Shown piece by piece: positions 13,091 to 16,516 of a DNA stretch of 16,516 nt. Every line of letters starts with the position of its first letter. The first letter of the stretch is position 1. The notes beneath the pieces were generated by a model. The model did no database searches, was not told the DNA's origin, and worked only from the letters and a program-made list of their open reading frames with translations. The stretch is from an uncultured Bacteroidales bacterium (lineage in GTDB: Bacteria; Bacteroidota; Bacteroidia; Bacteroidales; P3), in the NCBI GenBank assembly GCA_947177315.1, contig CAMWTX010000011.1, forward strand, positions 1-16,516. Reading direction: 5' to 3'. The position numbers were made by a program, and so were the translations under genes.

Positions 13091-14999
13091 TTCCGACATA
13101 CACGAGATACTGCGCCGGCACTGGGGTTATGAGCAGTTCAGACCCCTGCAGCAGGACATTATCGAATACGTATTGCAGGGGAAGGATGCCTTGGCCTTGC
13201 TTCCCACCGGCGGCGGAAAGTCGATATGTTTTCAAGTGCCGGCATTAGCCATGAGGGGCGTATGCATTGTCATATCGCCCCTTATCGCTTTGATGAAGGA
13301 CCAAATCGAGAACCTCAAGAAAAGGGGCATCCCTGCCGAGGCGGTCTATACCGGACTTTCGCAACAGGAAACCGAACTTATCTTCAATGCCGCGGTTCAC
13401 AACCGCATCAAATTCCTTTACGTATCGCCCGAACGTTGCCAAAACCAAATGTTTCTGGCGCATCTGCAACGTATGCAGGTGTGTCTGCTGGCGGTAGATG
13501 AGGCGCACTGCGTATCGCAATGGGGCTATGATTTCAGGCCGCCTTACCTGCAGATTGCCGACTTGCGGGCTTACCTTCCCGGCGTGCCGCTGCTGGCCCT
13601 GACCGCCACCGCCACCCCCGACGTGGTGGCCGACATACAGGAAAAACTGCGGATACAGCCGCGCAAGGTTTTTCAGAAAAGTTTTGTGCGCGACAACCTT
13701 ACCTACTACGTCATCTACGACGAAGACAAGATAGGCCGTCTGGAGCGCATTATCCGCAAGGTGGGCGGAAGCGGCATCGTTTATGTGCGCAACCGCCGCA
13801 AGACCATGGATATAGCCGCCATGCTCCGGCAAAGGGGCATTACCGCCGATTTCTACCACGGCGGCATGGACAACGCCCGGCGGTCGCAATGCCAGCAGGA
13901 CTGGATCGAGAACAAAACGCGCGTTATCGTGGCCACCAACGCTTTCGGCATGGGCATCGACAAACCGGACGTGCGTTTTGTGGTGCATTTGGATCTGCCC
14001 GACACGATAGAGGCGTATTTTCAAGAGGCCGGACGTGCCGGAAGAGACGGCAAACGCGCTTTCGCCCTGCTCATACACCACGCTTCCGATAAAACGGACG
14101 CCCTGCAGAACCTAAGCAAGACCTATCCCGGAATGCCGTTCATACGCCGCGTTTACGAAGCCTTGGGCAATTACCTCTGCGTGGCGCCGGGTTCGGGTCA
14201 AGGGCAGACTTTCGCCTTTGAGACCGCCGCTTTTGCCCATGCCTACAACCTGCCTTTGGCGGAGACCTTTTCGGCTCTTTCCTTTTTGGAAAAAGAAGGC
14301 TTCTTCCGGATTTCGGATCAGGCGCGCGAATCGGGCAAGGTGCATATCACCACCGATTACAAGACCCTTTACCGCCATTCGGTGGATTACCCTGCCCTGG
14401 AACCGGTTATCCAGCTCCTGTTGCGTTCCTACGGAGGCCGGCTGTTTTCGGACTATGTGCCCGTGGATGAAAAGGGAATGGCCTCCCGCCTGGGCGTTCC
14501 CTGCGAAAAGGTATGCCATACGCTATCCGAACTGAACCGTATGGAGTTGCTTTCCTATGAACCCGCACCGCAAGGGGGCACGATTGTTTTCCTGACCGGA
14601 CGCCGTGAGAAAGGGCCGACCTTCCTGCAACCTGCCGTCTATGCCGAACGCAAGGAAAACGCCACCCGCAAATTAGACGCCATGCTGGGCTATGCCGAAG
14701 AAACGACCCTGTGCCGCAACCGTTACCTGCTGCAATACTTCGGGGAACACAACGGCAAAAACTGCGGCACCTGCGATGTCTGCCTGGCCCAAAAATCCCG
14801 CCCGGTGCCGGAAAAACGCCTGCAACAGCTTTTCGAAGCCATAAAACCCGCCCTGCAAGCCAAAGAATTTGCGTTTTCTTTGCTGGAGGAACAGCTTCCC
14901 CAAGAAAGCGAAGCCACTTTGAAAGAACTCTGGCGTTACCTGATGGCCGAAGAATACATCGAACAGGCCGGAACGCTTACTTTCCGGCTGCGGGGCTGA
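13074..14999 (+). CDS. recQ: RecQ-family ATP-dependent DNA helicase, Bacteroidetes-type layout
   Basis: A 641-residue 3'-5' DNA helicase of recombination and repair. Motifs are QFRPLQQDII (21-30), Walker A LPTGGGKS (43-50), VDEAHCVSQWGYDFR (141-155, with the aromatic-rich loop), LTATATPDV (176-184), FYHGGMDNARR (260-270), VATNAFGMGIDKPDVRFV (287-304) and QEAGRAGRDG (317-326). The four zinc cysteines are 547, 564, 567 and 570, with the same C-X16-C-X2-C-X2-C spacing as E. coli RecQ. They come about 200 residues after the helicase core instead of directly behind it, with a winged-helix-like stretch in between. No HRDC domain is recognisable. The start is TTG at 13074 (or 13077), inside the end of the lipoprotein gene; the next in-frame ATG would remove motif I. 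The last functional link to the operon is spacing only. Confidence 0.92.
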   Translation: MLETSSSDIHEILRRHWGYEQFRPLQQDIIEYVLQGKDALALLPTGGGKSICFQVPALAMRGVCIVISPLIALMKDQIENLKKRGIPAEAVYTGLSQQETELIFNAAVHNRIKFLYVSPERCQNQMFLAHLQRMQVCLLAVDEAHCVSQWGYDFRPPYLQIADLRAYLPGVPLLALTATATPDVVADIQEKLRIQPRKVFQKSFVRDNLTYYVIYDEDKIGRLERIIRKVGGSGIVYVRNRRKTMDIAAMLRQRGITADFYHGGMDNARRSQCQQDWIENKTRVIVATNAFGMGIDKPDVRFVVHLDLPDTIEAYFQEAGRAGRDGKRAFALLIHHASDKTDALQNLSKTYPGMPFIRRVYEALGNYLCVAPGSGQGQTFAFETAAFAHAYNLPLAETFSALSFLEKEGFFRISDQARESGKVHITTDYKTLYRHSVDYPALEPVIQLLLRSYGGRLFSDYVPVDEKGMASRLGVPCEKVCHTLSELNRMELLSYEPAPQGGTIVFLTGRREKGPTFLQPAVYAERKENATRKLDAMLGYAEETTLCRNRYLLQYFGEHNGKNCGTCDVCLAQKSRPVPEKRLQQLFEAIKPALQAKEFAFSLLEEQLPQESEATLKELWRYLMAEEYIEQAGTLTFRLRG

Positions 15000-15021
15000 G
15001 GGCCTTTACGCGCCTTTTTTG

Positions 15022-15029
15022 TACTTTCG
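15022..15029 (+). promoter_or_regulatory. Weak -7-like element TACTTTCG before the membrane-protein gene
   Basis: TACTTTCG differs by one base from TAnnTTTG, sits in the 49-nt gap after recQ and lies 20 nt before the ATG at 15049. No -33 element is seen, so read-through from recQ is an equally good explanation. Confidence 0.3.
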
Positions 15030-15048
15030 CAAAGCAAAACACCTGCCC

Positions 15049-15957
15049 ATGTTCGTAAAACTGTCTAAAAACAACCTGCCGTTCCAGTTTGCGCTGCTGA
15101 TATTGTTCTCGCTGATCCTGTGGGGCAAGGCGTTTGTATCGGGAGGATTCTTCCAAGGCGCCTGCTGGGGGGCGTGGGCGGTATGCCTGCTGATGGCGGG
15201 GGGCACCTGCTTTATCGTGCAGAAGCAACAGGTTTCGCGCAACCCGGGCACGCAAGGCCTTATTTTCCTGTGCCTCACAATACCGCATCTGGGCACGGAA
15301 TATACGCCGCAACTGTGGGTGTATCCGCTTTTCCTGCTCTCGTTCCACTACACCTTCAATATGTACGGCAAAGACAAGCCGTATCCGGATGTGTTCAACG
15401 CCGCCTTTTTCTGGAGCGCGGCCACGGTGTTCTTTCCCGACCTGTTCTTTACCCTGCCTTGTCTGCTTATCGTGATGCTGGCCTATGCGGTAGGAAACTG
15501 GCATCTGTGGCTGTCTTCGATAACGGGCATGGGAACGCCCTACCTGCTCCTGGCGGCTTTCGACTTTCTTACCGGGCAGAACCTTCTGGCACAAAACATG
15601 GCGCAGATTCAAGTTTTCGGAATGCCGGAAGTGGCCCAAATCCCCGTCTTTTCAAGCCTGTTGCTGCTTGTCTGCGTGGTTTTGTCGATGTTCTCGCTGA
15701 TTTCTTCGCGCCATTTCCTGCAAGACCTCGAAATGACCGAAAGGCGCAAATCTTCGGCCATGACCACCATGTTCCTCTACCTCTTGCTTTTTATATTGCT
15801 TTCGGCAGGAAAACTGCCGCCGGAACACCGTTTTCCGCTGTTCTTTCCGGCAGCGTTCTTCTGCACCAAATTTATCGTCTATATGCGGCAGCCGGTCTTA
15901 AAGGAAGTGCTGTTTTTCTTGATTCTCGCGCTGAGCGTTTTAGGCGTATGGATGTAG
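15049..15957 (+). CDS. Multi-pass inner-membrane protein of unknown function
   Basis: A 302-residue protein with about eight or nine hydrophobic segments (for example FALLILFSLILWG near residues 13-25, LIVMLAYAVGNW in the middle, SSLLLLVCVVLSMFSLIS, TMFLYLLLFILLSAG, and a C-terminal VLFFLILALSVLGVWM). It resembles the DUF6427-type family of Bacteroidetes membrane proteins in size, in its YPDVFNAAFFW-type segment after the first helices and in its genomic style, but I would not name it with certainty. There are no charged catalytic motifs that suggest an enzyme. The ATG at 15049 is preferred to the TTG at 15019, which would overlap the weak -7 element and add a charged extension. It is followed 39 nt later by rsmI in the same direction. 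Confidence 0.75.
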   Translation: MFVKLSKNNLPFQFALLILFSLILWGKAFVSGGFFQGACWGAWAVCLLMAGGTCFIVQKQQVSRNPGTQGLIFLCLTIPHLGTEYTPQLWVYPLFLLSFHYTFNMYGKDKPYPDVFNAAFFWSAATVFFPDLFFTLPCLLIVMLAYAVGNWHLWLSSITGMGTPYLLLAAFDFLTGQNLLAQNMAQIQVFGMPEVAQIPVFSSLLLLVCVVLSMFSLISSRHFLQDLEMTERRKSSAMTTMFLYLLLFILLSAGKLPPEHRFPLFFPAAFFCTKFIVYMRQPVLKEVLFFLILALSVLGVWM

Positions 15958-15982
15958 CGGACACCCACGGCTACGGGTCCGC
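15957..15982 (+). other. Stem-loop in the 39-nt gap before rsmI
   Basis: GCGGA (15957-15961) pairs with TCCGC (15978-15982), and inside it CCC (15964-15966) pairs with GGG (15975-15977), with a 2-nt bulge and an 8-nt loop. No T-tract follows, so it is not an intrinsic terminator in this direction. It may affect coupling or processing between the two genes. Confidence 0.4.
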
Positions 15983-15996
15983 ACAAATGCAAGGCT

Positions 15997-16516
15997 ATGG
16001 CAAAACTGTTTCTGATTCCCACGCCGGTAGGCAATCTGGCAGACCTTACGCACCGGGCGGAAAGTGTCTTGAAAGAAGTGGGGCTTATCCTGGCGGAAGA
16101 CACCCGCACCAGCGGCAAGCTCCTGCAACATTACGGCATCAGCACGCCCTGCCGCGCCTACCACCAGTTCAACGAACATAAAATCTGTCAGCAGGTGGTG
16201 GATATGCTCCGTCAAGGGCAGGATATCGCCGTGATCACCGATGCCGGAACGCCGGGTATTTCCGACCCCGGTTTTCTGCTGGTGCGCGCCTGCGTGCAGG
16301 AAGACATCGAGGTGGAATGCCTGCCGGGTGCCACGGCTTTCGTGCCGGCGCTGGTTCAATCGGGTCTGCCCTGCGAACGCTTTGCCTTCGAAGGCTTCCT
16401 GCCCCATCAGAAGGGCCGGAACGCGCGGCTGGAACAGCTCAAGTTTCAGGAAAGGACGTTTATCCTCTACGAATCGCCGCACCGCATCGCCAAAACCCTG
16501 CAACAGTTGTGCGAGG
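15997..16516 (+). CDS. rsmI: 16S rRNA 2'-O-ribose C1402 methyltransferase RsmI, N-terminal part (runs off the right edge)
   Basis: The first 173 codons of RsmI, which uses S-adenosylmethionine to methylate the ribose of C1402 in 16S rRNA in the decoding centre. Family motifs are IPTPVGNLADLTHRA (7-21), LAEDTRTSGKLLQHYGI (33-49), AVITDAGTPGISDPGF (about 78-93), LPGATAFVPALVQSGLP, FEGFLPHQKGR and YESPHRIAKTL. The family's N-terminal and central tetrapyrrole-methylase-like fold is thus present, and the last 50-100 residues lie outside the window. The ATG at 15997 opens MAKLFLIPTPVGN, as expected. Another ATG at 15987 is out of frame. Upstream is the unknown membrane-protein gene. Nothing unusual is seen in the coding part. 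Confidence 0.95.
   Translation, partial: MAKLFLIPTPVGNLADLTHRAESVLKEVGLILAEDTRTSGKLLQHYGISTPCRAYHQFNEHKICQQVVDMLRQGQDIAVITDAGTPGISDPGFLLVRACVQEDIEVECLPGATAFVPALVQSGLPCERFAFEGFLPHQKGRNARLEQLKFQERTFILYESPHRIAKTLQQLCE

Noticed and set aside
15000..15021. Terminator after recQ (GC-rich segment followed by six T)
   Set aside because: The sequences before the T-run do not pair: the apparent arms AGGGCC and GCGCCT are not complementary.

Overview
The window comes from a member of the Bacteroidetes, most likely a Bacteroidales-type genome of moderately high GC. Three things support this. Candidate promoters match the Bacteroidetes -7 consensus TAnnTTTG, in one case with a -33 TTTG. The gene families are typical of the phylum: DUF5689 lipoproteins beside a TonB-dependent receptor with a carboxypeptidase-regulatory-like N-terminus, PF13568-type outer-membrane barrels, and an MBL-less ComEC. 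A lipid A gene shows a Gram-negative envelope. No rRNA, tRNA, CRISPR array or intact insertion sequence was found.

Layout. (1) 1-327, minus strand: the start of serC, with a well-formed promoter at 402-432. (2) About 430-1780: an AT-richer insert-like segment. It holds a DUF1016 (YhcG-like, PD-(D/E)XK) nuclease gene broken by one extra T near 1193, overlapping by ATGA a 46-codon stub whose first ~23 codons look like the start of an NAD(P)H-dependent FMN reductase/flavodoxin-like gene. (3) 1803-7934: a compact co-directional block of two paralogous outer-membrane barrels, nth, lpxB, a SpoIID/LytB-domain protein and a ComEC-like channel, with gaps of 15 nt or less and two overlaps. (4) 8082-14999: a TonB-dependent receptor, two DUF5689 lipoproteins and a RecQ helicase, again tightly packed and preceded by their own promoter-like element. 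(5) 15049-16516: a multi-pass membrane protein of unknown function and the first 173 codons of rsmI.

Functionally, the region mixes envelope construction (barrel proteins, LpxB, SpoIID-like protein), nutrient or macromolecule uptake (receptor plus lipoproteins, ComEC) and DNA maintenance (Nth, RecQ). The transcript organisation suggests two main operons, but this is inferred from spacing only. The most unusual items are the receptor operon, which carries two DUF5689 lipoproteins in place of SusD; the broken nuclease gene with a 29-bp palindrome in its coding sequence; the 10-bp inverted repeat overlapping the -7 element of the barrel operon; and a recurring stem-loop just downstream of three predicted promoters.
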